Assembly (NCBI GenBank): GCA_018335935.1
Contig: JAGXRG010000001.1
Coordinates: 1 to 64,000, forward strand
Length of the DNA: 64,000 bases
Reading direction: 5' to 3'
Origin: Chitinophagaceae bacterium
GTDB taxonomy: Bacteria; Bacteroidota; Bacteroidia; Chitinophagales; Chitinophagaceae
How positions within the stretch are numbered: the stretch's first letter is position 1; each line of letters starts with the position of its first letter. Below are positions 9,176-18,742 of the stretch, one piece after another. The position numbers and the translations under genes were made by a program. Below the pieces are notes generated by a model. That model had not been told where the DNA came from and did not search any database. It worked only from the letters and a program-made list of their open reading frames with translations.

Positions 9176-10423
9176 CTAATACTTCAAATTCTTTAATCTT
9201 GGTATTTTTAACCAGGTAAATGTTGCTACTCCAATAGTAACCATTCCTCCAAAAATTACAGATGCTACATTTCCCATGTATCTTGCAGCAACGCCACTTT
9301 CAAACTGCCCTAATTCATTACTGCTATTGACAAACATACTGCTAATACTCATTACCCTACCCCTCATTTCATCGGGTGTTTTAAGTTGAGTAATGGTGCC
9401 TCGAACTACTACACTTACACCATCTAATATTCCACTCACTAATAAAGCCAAAAATGATAACCAGAAAACTTTAGAAATGGCAAAGACAATCATACACAAA
9501 CCAAAGCCTGCCACTGCAAATAATAATTTTTTACCTTGATTGGTTTTAAGGGGGAATTTAAGAATTGTTACAATACAAATAATAGCACCTAAATCGGTTG
9601 CAGCATTTAACCAGCCAAATCCTATTGGACCAACATGTAAAATATCTTTTGCAAATACTGGAATTAAAGCAACTGCACCCCCAAAAAGTACAGCAAATAA
9701 ATCTAAAGTCAAAGCACCCAAAAGTTCTTTTGTTTTGTACACATACTTTAATCCTTCTGTAATATTGTCCCAAGAATTATCGTATCTTTTACCCTGAAAT
9801 GCAGGATGTGGTTTTAGCTGAAACATAAAATAAAAGCCAGCAATAACTAATAATACTATTACTAGTAAAGCACCATCTATTCCAAAACCAGCAATTAAAA
9901 ACCCAACTAATGCATGGCCAAATACTGAAGCTGAAAGCCAAGTTCCTTGGCTCCAACTAATACCATTTTGTAAAATTTCTTTAGGAACAATAATGGCCAC
10001 TAAAGTACCAAAGCTTGGACCTGTGAATGACCTAAAAATTCCAGTAAAGAAAATGATGATGTAAATTGAATTGACTATGAAATTTTTAGTAAACAAGTGA
10101 CTCATAGCATCCATTGCCAAAATCAGTAACAAAATGGAAGCAAATAAATACAATAGCACACCGGTTAACAATAATTTTCTTTTCTCAGAAATATCAATTT
10201 TATAGCCAGCGTGTAAAGAAAGAGAAACTGCAGGAATCACTTCTGCCAAACCAATTAATCCAATTGCTAAAGGATTGCCAGTAAGTTCGTACATCCAATA
10301 ACCTACTAAAGCCCCCATCATTCGTAAAGCCATAATAAATAAAAATCTGCCATACATTAAGTTTCTAAACTCCTTAATTCGCATGGCTTCGAATGTATCT
10401 AACTGCTGAGGTGATTTTGACAT
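9176..10423 (-). CDS. MFS transporter (EntS-like MFS_3 family)
   Basis: A 415-residue protein with about 11-12 hydrophobic segments, resembling drug or siderophore exporters of the major facilitator family. The cytoplasmic loop motifs are partly conserved (GYKIDISEKRKLLL after the second helix pair, TPDEMRGRVMSI near residue 350, the second being a hallmark of MFS_3 proteins). Substrate cannot be told. It lies downstream of nothing on its strand and has a TAAGTTTG -7 element at 10434-10441. Transcription may run on toward sucD, but that gene has its own promoter candidate. Confidence 0.85.
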   Translation of the reverse strand: MSKSPQQLDTFEAMRIKEFRNLMYGRFLFIMALRMMGALVGYWMYELTGNPLAIGLIGLAEVIPAVSLSLHAGYKIDISEKRKLLLTGVLLYLFASILLLILAMDAMSHLFTKNFIVNSIYIIIFFTGIFRSFTGPSFGTLVAIIVPKEILQNGISWSQGTWLSASVFGHALVGFLIAGFGIDGALLVIVLLVIAGFYFMFQLKPHPAFQGKRYDNSWDNITEGLKYVYKTKELLGALTLDLFAVLFGGAVALIPVFAKDILHVGPIGFGWLNAATDLGAIICIVTILKFPLKTNQGKKLLFAVAGFGLCMIVFAISKVFWLSFLALLVSGILDGVSVVVRGTITQLKTPDEMRGRVMSISSMFVNSSNELGQFESGVAARYMGNVASVIFGGMVTIGVATFTWLKIPRLKNLKY

Positions 10424-10569
10424 GAAAGTGTTGCAAACTTAAATGCATATTTGAAATAATGATTTATTAGCCACGACGAATTACTTAAAATTTTGATAAA
10501 TGGAAGTATAAATGAATCTAAACTGTATTATTCTAAAAAAACATTCTTATTTTGTAACAACTGTTTATA

Positions 10570-11940
10570 ATGAATTATAATAAAAAGGTTGTTCAATTTA
10601 CTGTGCTAATGTTGCTGAGTTTACTGGCAGTTTCGTTGTATGTACAATATGAAAATATTTCTATTAAACCATTACAAAATATAAGTATTTTAAGTGATAT
10701 TGTTGTAAAACCCTCAGCACCTAAAAAAGATACTTTACCCCAACCCAGAATAATTCAAAAAATTGATACAGCTGTTGCAGATTTACAAAATTTAGATAGC
10801 AGCTATAATACGTTACATCATTTTACCACTCCTAACCGACTCACCAATTTTTCAATTGATACTACAAAAATTATTGTCGAAAATTTTATTCAGAAACTCA
10901 TAGCTCTTAAGAAAACAAAAAAAGGAAAAATTAGAATTGCCTATCTTGGAGATAGCATGATAGAAGGAGATTTGGTATCTCAAACCCTAAGAAAAAAACT
11001 ACAAGAATATTTTGGTGGCGAAGGTGTTGGATTTGTACCCATTACTTCTCCAGTTGCAGGATTTAGAACCTCTGTAAAACATAGTTTTTCTACAAAATGG
11101 AAAGAAAGTTCTTTCAGAAATAGAATTTCTGTAACTCCTTTATACTTGTCTGGCAAAACATTTTTTTCAGTAGGCTATAATTGGATGGATGCTACTGATA
11201 ATACCTATGGAAAGACTACAACTCTTGAAAAATATTTATTATGTGGCTATAGAGCAAATTCTGCTAGAGTTGCTGTAAATTCTAGCTTTAATGCCATTAA
11301 GCCAACAAATAGTTTCAACAGAATTTTATTGGATAAAAGTTTCAACAACAAACTTAAATTAGAAATATCTGATAATTTATTGCCTTTATATGGAGTAAGT
11401 TTTGAATCGGAAGATGGAGTAATTATTGATAATTTTTCTTACCGAGGTTCTGGTGGTTTTGAATTTGTAAGTATTGATACATCCTTTTTAAAACAAGTTG
11501 CCAAAACTCAGCCTTACGATTTAATCATCATGCAATATGGTGTAAATGTATTAAATCATCCTAATAACAATAATTTCAACTGGTATTATAAAGCCATGCT
11601 AACTTCTATTCAAAATCTAAAAGCATGTTTTTCTAATACCGATTTTATTTTAATTAGCACTGCAGATAAATCTTTTCGCTATAGTGATGGAACTCACACT
11701 GCAATAGGTATGGATAGTTTAATTGCTACGCAAGAAAAAATAGCTTTCGAAATGGGCATGGCATTTTTTAACACTTATAATAGCATGGGTGGTTATAATA
11801 GTATGGTTGATTGGGTAAACAGAAATCCGAGATTAGCAGCAAAAGATTATACTCATTTAAATGCAAAAGGTGCAGAAGTTTTAGGCAATGGTATTTACGA
11901 AAGTTTGTTGTTTGAATATAAAAAAGCAGAACGCAAGTAA
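10570..11940 (+). CDS. Membrane-anchored SGNH/GDSL hydrolase
   Basis: A predicted secreted or periplasmic esterase. An N-terminal hydrophobic segment (residues about 9-26) acts as signal anchor. Block I has the nucleophile in GDS (G127-S129), block III has G324-V-N326, and the catalytic pair is D426-x-x-H429. At 456 residues it is longer than simple SGNH enzymes; residues 30-110 look like a low-complexity spacer. Such proteins often deacetylate or process polysaccharides, but no O-acetyltransferase is adjacent. It is followed after two bases by an MbnP-like gene, suggesting co-transcription. Confidence 0.8.
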   Translation: MNYNKKVVQFTVLMLLSLLAVSLYVQYENISIKPLQNISILSDIVVKPSAPKKDTLPQPRIIQKIDTAVADLQNLDSSYNTLHHFTTPNRLTNFSIDTTKIIVENFIQKLIALKKTKKGKIRIAYLGDSMIEGDLVSQTLRKKLQEYFGGEGVGFVPITSPVAGFRTSVKHSFSTKWKESSFRNRISVTPLYLSGKTFFSVGYNWMDATDNTYGKTTTLEKYLLCGYRANSARVAVNSSFNAIKPTNSFNRILLDKSFNNKLKLEISDNLLPLYGVSFESEDGVIIDNFSYRGSGGFEFVSIDTSFLKQVAKTQPYDLIIMQYGVNVLNHPNNNNFNWYYKAMLTSIQNLKACFSNTDFILISTADKSFRYSDGTHTAIGMDSLIATQEKIAFEMGMAFFNTYNSMGGYNSMVDWVNRNPRLAAKDYTHLNAKGAEVLGNGIYESLLFEYKKAERK

Positions 11941-11942
11941 AT

Positions 11943-12629
11943 ATGAAGAATGACTTAAAACGATATTTTCTTTTTTGTTTTGCAACTTTTTGTTTTACTC
12001 ATCATTCCACGGCTCAATCATATCAAAATATTCAGATTAATTATCAAACAAGGTTTCAGCAACAACTTTTACATTTAGATTCAATTTATATAGTAGGTAC
12101 AGATACTTTTCAAATTCAACAATTCAAGTTTTATATTACTGGGGTTGAATTAAAGAAAAATAACAAATGTGTTTTTAAAGAAAAGAACAGTGTACATCTG
12201 ATAAATCTTATGAATCCAAAATCGTGTACTTTTTCTTTAAAAGTAAACAATGAATTTAAATTCGATGAGATTCAATTTAATTTAGGTATTGATAGTTTAA
12301 CTAATAGTAAAGGAATTTCAGTAGGATCTTTAGACCCTACATTAGGTATGTATTGGGCTTGGCATAGTGGCTTTATTAATTTTAAATTAGAAGGGAAATA
12401 TAACAGCAAAAAATTTGAGTTTCACTTAGGTGGATTTAGAAATGGATTTTATAATATGCAAACCACCAAATTTTTAAAACAACATTCTTCTACTATCAAC
12501 ATCACATTTGATTTATTTGAGTTTTTATCTACCATTGATTTAGAAAAAACAAATCGTGTAATGTCTCCAAGCAGAATTTCAGTAGAGCTGGCTCAAAAAG
12601 CTATTAAAAATTTTCTATTCGTTAAGTAG
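11943..12629 (+). CDS. MbnP-like secreted protein
   Basis: A 228-residue protein with a signal peptide ending at STAQS. The middle holds the signature of the MbnP family, here LDPTLGMYWAWHSGFINFKLEG, together with the N-terminal FKFYITGVEL strand motif. MbnP-type proteins are linked to copper or methanobactin handling in some bacteria; the Bacteroidota members are mostly uncharacterised. The gene sits two bases after the SGNH hydrolase, and its last eight bases overlap the convergent MscS gene. Confidence 0.7.
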   Translation: MKNDLKRYFLFCFATFCFTHHSTAQSYQNIQINYQTRFQQQLLHLDSIYIVGTDTFQIQQFKFYITGVELKKNNKCVFKEKNSVHLINLMNPKSCTFSLKVNNEFKFDEIQFNLGIDSLTNSKGISVGSLDPTLGMYWAWHSGFINFKLEGKYNSKKFEFHLGGFRNGFYNMQTTKFLKQHSSTINITFDLFEFLSTIDLEKTNRVMSPSRISVELAQKAIKNFLFVK

Positions 12630-13692
12630 TTCTTTCAGTAAATTCAACTTGCATAGTTTCTGCTTTTTTTAATATAGAAATGTTGATGTTCTCCTTTAAA
12701 TTATTGAATTCATCAAGTGTTATTTCAGGAGCAGTTGAAAAGTTATAAGCTATAGTATTTGTAAATAGAGCTATATCTGATAAATGAACATGAAATGCAA
12801 TTACTTCTTTATGATTTTGCAATATTAATTTTACCTCATTTACAAATTGAAATAATTTTTCTGAAGGAGTTTGTAAACTAACATTGAGTTGCATAAATAC
12901 TCTACGTTCTGTACGCAATGAAATATTATCTACCACAGAATCTACCATTTGTTTATTAGGCACTGTAATAAATGTTCGTAAATCTGTTCTTATTCTTGTA
13001 CTTCTTAATCCAATTTTTTCTATGGTTCCTGAAAATTGTTGCACTTTAACCATATCTCCTACTTTAAATGGTTTATCGAAAAAGATGATGAAAGATGCAA
13101 TTAAATTTTCTAAACTTTCTCTGGTTGCCAAAGCAATAGCAGCACCTACAATACTTAAGCCAGTAAACAGATTTCCAATATCTCTACTGAATGCAAAATG
13201 CAAGACCATTAGAACACCAATAAGACCAACAATAACTTTTAAAAAGTCTTTGAAGAAAACAATAACTTGACCTTCATTTATATCTTGATCTTGTGTAGCT
13301 GATTCATTTAAAACAAAAGCAATAAAATCTATAGATCTTAAACATAACCAAATAAAACTAACTATTACTAAGGTGGTAGATATGGTATCTAATATCTGAC
13401 GAAATGTAAAACGAAAAACTTTAAACTCTAATACCTCAGGAAAGTTTAATTTATCTAATGCAATAAATGAAACTATTAAAATAAGAAACAATTCTAACGG
13501 ATGAACCACTAAATCTATAAATGCTTGTCGTTTTAATTTTTTAGTTCTATCTCCAAAAACTCTATAAATTAAGCCAGCAGTATATTTTGAAATTTTTCTT
13601 TTAATAATGAAAGTGAATAAAATAATACCCAAGACCACTAAATAACTTTGAATAGTATTATTACAAAAAATATAATTTAAAATTTCTTTCAT
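12622..13692 (-). CDS. MscS-family mechanosensitive channel
   Basis: This protein should release solutes on hypo-osmotic shock. It has several transmembrane helices in the first 150 residues, then the pore helix and beta domain, seen in GAAIALATRESLENLIASF and DKPFKVGDMVKV. I chose the ATG at 13692 (MKEILNYIF). A further ATG at 13722 would overlap the end of dnaE by 14 bases and add ten residues, so translational coupling to dnaE is possible. The length of 356 residues lies between small MscS and the larger YnaI-like proteins. Confidence 0.88.
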   Translation of the reverse strand: MKEILNYIFCNNTIQSYLVVLGIILFTFIIKRKISKYTAGLIYRVFGDRTKKLKRQAFIDLVVHPLELFLILIVSFIALDKLNFPEVLEFKVFRFTFRQILDTISTTLVIVSFIWLCLRSIDFIAFVLNESATQDQDINEGQVIVFFKDFLKVIVGLIGVLMVLHFAFSRDIGNLFTGLSIVGAAIALATRESLENLIASFIIFFDKPFKVGDMVKVQQFSGTIEKIGLRSTRIRTDLRTFITVPNKQMVDSVVDNISLRTERRVFMQLNVSLQTPSEKLFQFVNEVKLILQNHKEVIAFHVHLSDIALFTNTIAYNFSTAPEITLDEFNNLKENINISILKKAETMQVEFTERTT

Positions 13693-13708
13693 GTTTTTAA
13701 AAATAAAA

Positions 13709-16700
13709 TTATAAGCCCACATTCACTTCAATATCTTCTTGTTTTAATAAAAAATCGGCTAATTCATCATTCATTTTAAATCCAATACTGTTATTATATA
13801 AGCTAACTTTTAATTGCTGAATCGGCTCAATACAATTGATTTTTATATTGGTTTCGCCAGGGTTGGTTTTAATATTTTTTGTGAGGAACTTAATAAAATC
13901 TTCATTCACCAATTTGGGATGGAGTGTAATATCTACACTTTTAGTTAAAAAGGTTTTAGCAGTCTCTAATAAACAAATATGGGTAACTTTAAATTCATAA
14001 TTATCGGCATTCCATCTTTGTTTCATGTACCCTTGTACAAATACACAATTGCCTTTTTCTAAATAGTTCTGAAACTTTATATAATCATCACTCCATAAAG
14101 CAAATTCTGTATTACCACTAAAGTCTTCTAATTTTAAAATTCCAAATGGTCTGTTGTTTTTTGTAGTTCTATGTTGTGCATCAATCACCAAACCAGCAAG
14201 TTTAATGGTTTTATTAAGATTAGCTTGTGCTAAGGTTGTCGAATCTTTAATTTCAGTAAAATCTGCCAATGGCATAATTTGATAATACTTCAACTCGAAC
14301 TTATAATTATCTAAAGGATGACCACTTAAAAACATTCCTGTTACTTCTTTTTCATGGGCCAACTTCTCAGTTAAAGTAAAAGGCTCACAATTTGGAATTT
14401 TTGGAGGAGGTACAAGCATAACCTCTTGTAAATCTCCAAACAAAGTATTTGTGGTGCCTTTGCTTAAATCGTTTTGCACCTGACCATAACCAATAATTTT
14501 TTCAATACCAGTTGTTCTATCACCATCTGGAATATTAAAATATTGTGCTCTGTGCAATTGTGTAAAACAATCAAAAGCTCCACTAAAAGCCAAACTTTCG
14601 AGTGATTTTTTATTGACTGCTTTTTGATTAACACGTTTTATAAAATCGAAAATATTTTTAAACTCGCCTCCTTTATTTCTTTCCTCCACCAAATTTTCAA
14701 TTGCATTCTCTCCTACTCCTTTTAAACCTCCTAAACCAAATCTTATTTCACCTTTTTTATTAGGTGCAAAACCTTTGATACTTTCATTAATGTCTGGACC
14801 TAAAACAACAATACCCATGCGTTTACACTCTTCCATGAAGAAAGTAATTTTCTCAATGCTGCCAGCATGATTCAACACAGCACTCATGTACTCACTCGGA
14901 TAATGTGCTTTTAAATAAGCCGTTTGATAAGCCACATAAGCATAACAAGTAGAGTGTGATTTATTGAAAGCATATTGAGCAAAAGCTTCCCAGTCGGTCC
15001 ATATTTTCTCTAATTTTTCTGCATTATGCCCTTTAGTTGAAGCACCATCAATAAACTTACTTTTCATTTTATCGAGGGTGTATCTATCTTTTTTACCCAT
15101 GGCTTTACGAAGTACATCGGCATCTCCCTTTGTAAAACCAGCCAAACTTTGAGACAATAACATTACCTGCTCTTGATATACAGTAATACCATAAGTTTCT
15201 TCAAGGTATTCCTTCATATCCTCCACATCATATTCAACTTTTTCTTTACCATGTTTTCGAGCAATATAACTAGGTATATAACTCATAGGACCTGGACGAT
15301 ACAAAGCATTCATGGCAATTAAGTCATCGAATCTATCGGGTTTTAACTCGCGTAAATATTTTTGCATACCCGGACTTTCAAACTGAAAAGTGCCATTGGT
15401 TTCTCCTTTTTGATACAATAAAAATGTTTTTTCATCATCTAAAGGAATTTTATCTAAATCTATTTCTACATGATGATTTTGCTTGATGAGTTCTAAAGCT
15501 GTTTTTAAAATACTGAGTGTTTTTAAACCCAAAAAGTCCATTTTAATTACACCGGCATCTTCAATAATATTTCCTTCAATTTGTGTAATCCACAAATCAG
15601 TTTCCTTACTAGTTGCAACAGGTATTAAATCGGTTAAGTCAGTTGGTGCAATAATAATTCCTGCAGCATGCAAACCTGTGTTTCTCACACTACCTTCCAA
15701 TCGCTCTGCTTCATGTAAAATTTTGGTTCTTAAATCACCATCTTCTTTATGATATATTTCTCTTAATCGTCTGGCATTATCAATATCTTCAGGCGAATAG
15801 CCCATATCCTCTAAACTCTTATCACCATCTTTCTTGGTTAATGGGGCTTGTAAAATTTTACCTAATTCAGTACCTGGTCTATCACTCACTAATTTCGCCA
15901 ATGCATTACTTTCTGGCAAGGGTAAATCCATTACTCTAGCTACATCTTTAATACTACTTTTTGCAGCCATAGTACCATAAGTAATAATTTGTGCCACCTG
16001 ATGCTGACCATATTTTTTAACGACGTAATCAATCACTTTTTGTCTGCCATCATCGTCAAAATCTGTATCTATATCGGGCATTGAATTTCTGTCTGGATTC
16101 AAAAACCTTTCAAATAGTAAATTGTACTTTATAGGATCAATGTTTGTTATGCCAATACAATAGGCTACTACAGAACCTGCAGCACTACCACGACCAGGTC
16201 CAACAAAAACACCCATGTCTCTACCGGCTTTAATAAAATCGCTTACGATTAAAAAGTAACCGGCAAATCCCATGGTTTTGATGGTGAATAATTCAAAGTC
16301 AATTCTTTCTTGAACATGACTTTCAACTTCTCCATATCTTTCTTTTGCTCCTTTGTAAGTAAGTTCTTTTAAATATTCCCACTGATTATTAGCATCGGGT
16401 TTTATAATTTTATTTCCTACTACTTCATCAGTTTGATGAATTTGAAATTCTTTTGGAATAGGAAATGCAGGCAATAAAATATCTTTCTTCAGATTCAGAA
16501 TTTCTATTTTATCTACAATAGCATTGGTATTATCTATACTCTCAGGTATGTCTTCAAACAATTGTTTCATTTCGTGTGTGGTTTTGAAATAAAACTGATC
16601 GTTAGGGAATTTAAAACGTTTGTTTTTGATGAGTAAATCATCATGAACAATATCATCAAAACCTGGAGTAGCCTGCTTTTCGCCAGTGTTTATACACAAC

Positions 16701-17413
16701 AAAATATCATGTGCATTATAATCGTCTTTATCGGTATAATGACTATCATTACTGGCAATAATGGGCACATTATATTTAGCAGCAAACTTTAATAAAACTT
16801 CATTAACAATAATTTGTTCTCGAATATTATGCCTTTGAATTTCTATATAATAATCTTCTCCAAATAAATCGAGCCACCATTTAAATTCTTCTTCAGCCTT
16901 AGCTTCTCCATGTTGTAAAATGGTTTGAGGCACATAAGCACCCAAGCAGCATGTTGTAGCAATTAAACCTTCATGATATTTTTCTATTAGTTCTCTATCT
17001 ATTCTAGGATACTTACTGTATAAACCTTCTATATAACCCAAAGAAGTTAGCTTAACTAAATTTCTGTATCCAATTTCATTTTTAGCTAAAAAAAGTTGAT
17101 GGTATCTATCGTCTTTAACATCTTTAGTAAAAGCTTTTGCGAACCTATCTTTCACTACATAAAACTCACAGCCTACTATAGGTTTAACAATGGGTTGCTT
17201 AATATCGTTGCCGTTTTCATCTTTACCCACTACTTTGGTATGTTTCCAAGCCTGATTAACAAAATCGAAAACTCCAAACATGTTACCATGATCTGTAATA
17301 GCCATACCAGGCATATTATCTCTAATAGCTTTTTTATACAAACTATTAATACTGGCTGCACCATCTAATAATGAATATTGGGTATGAACATGAAGATGGG
17401 AAAACTGGGACAA
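13709..17413 (-). CDS. dnaE: DNA polymerase III alpha subunit (TTG start)
   Basis: The replicative polymerase. The N-terminal PHP domain begins at once (FSHLHVHTQYSLLDG); the polymerase core has GPGRGSAAGS and the catalytic aspartates in PDIDTDFDDDGR around residue 445; an OB-fold lies near residue 1050. The 1234-residue length suits Bacteroidota DnaE. The start is TTG: an in-frame TAA lies five codons upstream, and the first ATG falls inside the PHP domain at about codon 34, which would delete metal ligands. A heptamer-like spacer lies upstream and mscS follows. Confidence 0.95.
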   Translation of the reverse strand: MSQFSHLHVHTQYSLLDGAASINSLYKKAIRDNMPGMAITDHGNMFGVFDFVNQAWKHTKVVGKDENGNDIKQPIVKPIVGCEFYVVKDRFAKAFTKDVKDDRYHQLFLAKNEIGYRNLVKLTSLGYIEGLYSKYPRIDRELIEKYHEGLIATTCCLGAYVPQTILQHGEAKAEEEFKWWLDLFGEDYYIEIQRHNIREQIIVNEVLLKFAAKYNVPIIASNDSHYTDKDDYNAHDILLCINTGEKQATPGFDDIVHDDLLIKNKRFKFPNDQFYFKTTHEMKQLFEDIPESIDNTNAIVDKIEILNLKKDILLPAFPIPKEFQIHQTDEVVGNKIIKPDANNQWEYLKELTYKGAKERYGEVESHVQERIDFELFTIKTMGFAGYFLIVSDFIKAGRDMGVFVGPGRGSAAGSVVAYCIGITNIDPIKYNLLFERFLNPDRNSMPDIDTDFDDDGRQKVIDYVVKKYGQHQVAQIITYGTMAAKSSIKDVARVMDLPLPESNALAKLVSDRPGTELGKILQAPLTKKDGDKSLEDMGYSPEDIDNARRLREIYHKEDGDLRTKILHEAERLEGSVRNTGLHAAGIIIAPTDLTDLIPVATSKETDLWITQIEGNIIEDAGVIKMDFLGLKTLSILKTALELIKQNHHVEIDLDKIPLDDEKTFLLYQKGETNGTFQFESPGMQKYLRELKPDRFDDLIAMNALYRPGPMSYIPSYIARKHGKEKVEYDVEDMKEYLEETYGITVYQEQVMLLSQSLAGFTKGDADVLRKAMGKKDRYTLDKMKSKFIDGASTKGHNAEKLEKIWTDWEAFAQYAFNKSHSTCYAYVAYQTAYLKAHYPSEYMSAVLNHAGSIEKITFFMEECKRMGIVVLGPDINESIKGFAPNKKGEIRFGLGGLKGVGENAIENLVEERNKGGEFKNIFDFIKRVNQKAVNKKSLESLAFSGAFDCFTQLHRAQYFNIPDGDRTTGIEKIIGYGQVQNDLSKGTTNTLFGDLQEVMLVPPPKIPNCEPFTLTEKLAHEKEVTGMFLSGHPLDNYKFELKYYQIMPLADFTEIKDSTTLAQANLNKTIKLAGLVIDAQHRTTKNNRPFGILKLEDFSGNTEFALWSDDYIKFQNYLEKGNCVFVQGYMKQRWNADNYEFKVTHICLLETAKTFLTKSVDITLHPKLVNEDFIKFLTKNIKTNPGETNIKINCIEPIQQLKVSLYNNSIGFKMNDELADFLLKQEDIEVNVGL

Positions 17414-17421
17414 GACTTGTT

Positions 17422-17527
17422 GAGTTTAGAGTTAAGAATTAATAGTTATGAATTGGTACAAAAATATTGGTTTCAGATTTAAGAGTAATGATGAATTATA
17501 AATTATAAATTTTGAATTTTGAAAATA
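17422..17527. repeat. Degenerate period-7 spacer upstream of dnaE
   Basis: Reading from gagttta, gagttaa, gaattaa, tagttat, gaattgg and later tgaatta, taaatta, taaattt, tgaattt, tgaaaat, a seven-base phase is kept for about fifteen units, weakening in the middle. It occupies the region where the dnaE promoter must lie. Confidence 0.45.
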
Positions 17528-17642
17528 TGTTTTTGTGGAAAAGATTATAAAGTGATGGTTAAGAGGAGTTGGGATTTTTGGTAAATTTGAAGGTAGCCTA
17601 TATAATTTTCAAAAAATATTGTTAACAAAAGAAAACTAAAAT

Positions 17643-18254
17643 ATGAATCCTAATTTTTTACAAACTATATGTCAATATGTAGTAGCAATAGGGATTATTT
17701 TAACTGCAATTGGTGGACTTGGGTCGTACTATTATGGGAAGAAAGCTGATGAGTTGAAAAATGCAACTTTAACTCCTATAACTCAAAATAAAATTAATGT
17801 TGTTTCACCTCTCAATAGCCCTACAATTGGTAAAGTTGAAAATCAAACTATTAATTATAATAATTTAAATTCAAAGCAATTGAAAAGTGAATTAAAAAAA
17901 GAAAACTCAGAAAATGAAAAAGACAACCATAAAGTCAATGTAACTAGCTATAATCAGCAAGGAGGAATAACAGCTAACCAAGTAAATATTGGAAGCCAAC
18001 CAAGAATTTTAAATCTTGAAGTTCAAAATCAACTTCTACAAATTTTGGAAAGTAAGAAAGGGCAAAAAATAACAATAGTTAGCATAATGGGAGATGGAGA
18101 AGCTTTTAGTTTTGCAACTCAAATTAAAAATTATCTTATTGAGCAAGGACACATTATTAGTGGAGTAGATCAAAGTGTTTACACAGAACCTGTAATGGGT
18201 CAAATTTTTAATCCAGAAAGACTTGAAATAATAATAGGTACAAAAAATAATTAA
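17643..18254 (+). CDS. Uncharacterised membrane-anchored protein
   Basis: I do not recognise this 203-residue protein. It has one N-terminal transmembrane helix (residues about 10-30), a polar Asn-, Lys- and Glu-rich linker (35-100), then a short motif NQQGGITANQVNIGSQPR and a compact C-terminal domain of about 75 residues (QLLQILESKKGQKITIV, GDGEAFSFATQIKNYL). The last domain may bind a ligand or another protein, but nothing in it gives a reaction. It stands alone, next to a 120-base tandem repeat. Confidence 0.6.
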   Translation: MNPNFLQTICQYVVAIGIILTAIGGLGSYYYGKKADELKNATLTPITQNKINVVSPLNSPTIGKVENQTINYNNLNSKQLKSELKKENSENEKDNHKVNVTSYNQQGGITANQVNIGSQPRILNLEVQNQLLQILESKKGQKITIVSIMGDGEAFSFATQIKNYLIEQGHIISGVDQSVYTEPVMGQIFNPERLEIIIGTKNN

Positions 18255-18270
18255 TTTTCTTTACTTTTTC

Positions 18271-18510
18271 CCCCGCTCAATGAGGCTTGTAGCCTCATAG
18301 TTTTAACTTCAAAATATTTCAAGTCACTGCGAGTCACGAAGCAGTCTATACATAAAAAAATGAGATTGCTTCGTTGGGCAGGAACCCAAACCCCGCTCTA
18401 TGAGGCTTGTAGCCTCATAGTTTTAACTTCAAAATATTTCAAGTCACTGCGAGTCACGAAGCAGTCTATACATAAAAAAATGAGATTGCTTCGTTGGGCA
18501 GGAACCCAAA
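18271..18510. repeat. Two tandem copies of a 120-base palindrome-rich repeat
   Basis: Bases 18271-18390 and 18391-18510 differ by a single base in the first ten (ccccgctcaa against ccccgctcta) and otherwise look identical. Each unit carries a perfect hairpin atgaggct-tgt-agcctcat and a REP-like pair, cactgcgagtcacgaagcag with agattgcttcgttg. After the second unit, ctcgcaaagacg completes the outer arm of the inverted repeat. This composition is typical of dispersed GC-rich palindromic repeats. It is not coding. Confidence 0.85.
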
Positions 18511-18742
18511 CTCGCAAAGACGTTAAAACTTTTTTTACTAGAACTTGGTGTGTCACCAACCTATCAATTTCTGTTCATGAAGACATAAACCAATAGTTCA
18601 AAAAATAATCGTTTCAGCTAAGAACGAAGTAATCCATTCAAATAAACTAAAGATTGTTTTATTCATCAATATTTCCGTTTAAAATAATAAAAGCTATTAA
18701 TTACAAATACAATTAATTTTAAAAAAGAAAATCATTTCAACC
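18511..18742. other. Non-coding spacer before the DUF998 gene
   Basis: After the outer arm of the repeat the spacer contains one small stem, ttggtg-tgt-caccaa, at 18545-18559 and otherwise AT-rich sequence. No gene or clean promoter was recognised in it. Confidence 0.45.

Noticed and set aside
18271..18510. CRISPR or rRNA fragment
   Set aside because: Only two 120-base copies without spacers; the sequence does not resemble rRNA.
18360..18596. 78-codon ORF in the 120-base repeat
   Set aside because: The translation repeats MRLLRWAGTQT because the DNA is a tandem repeat; it is not a protein family.
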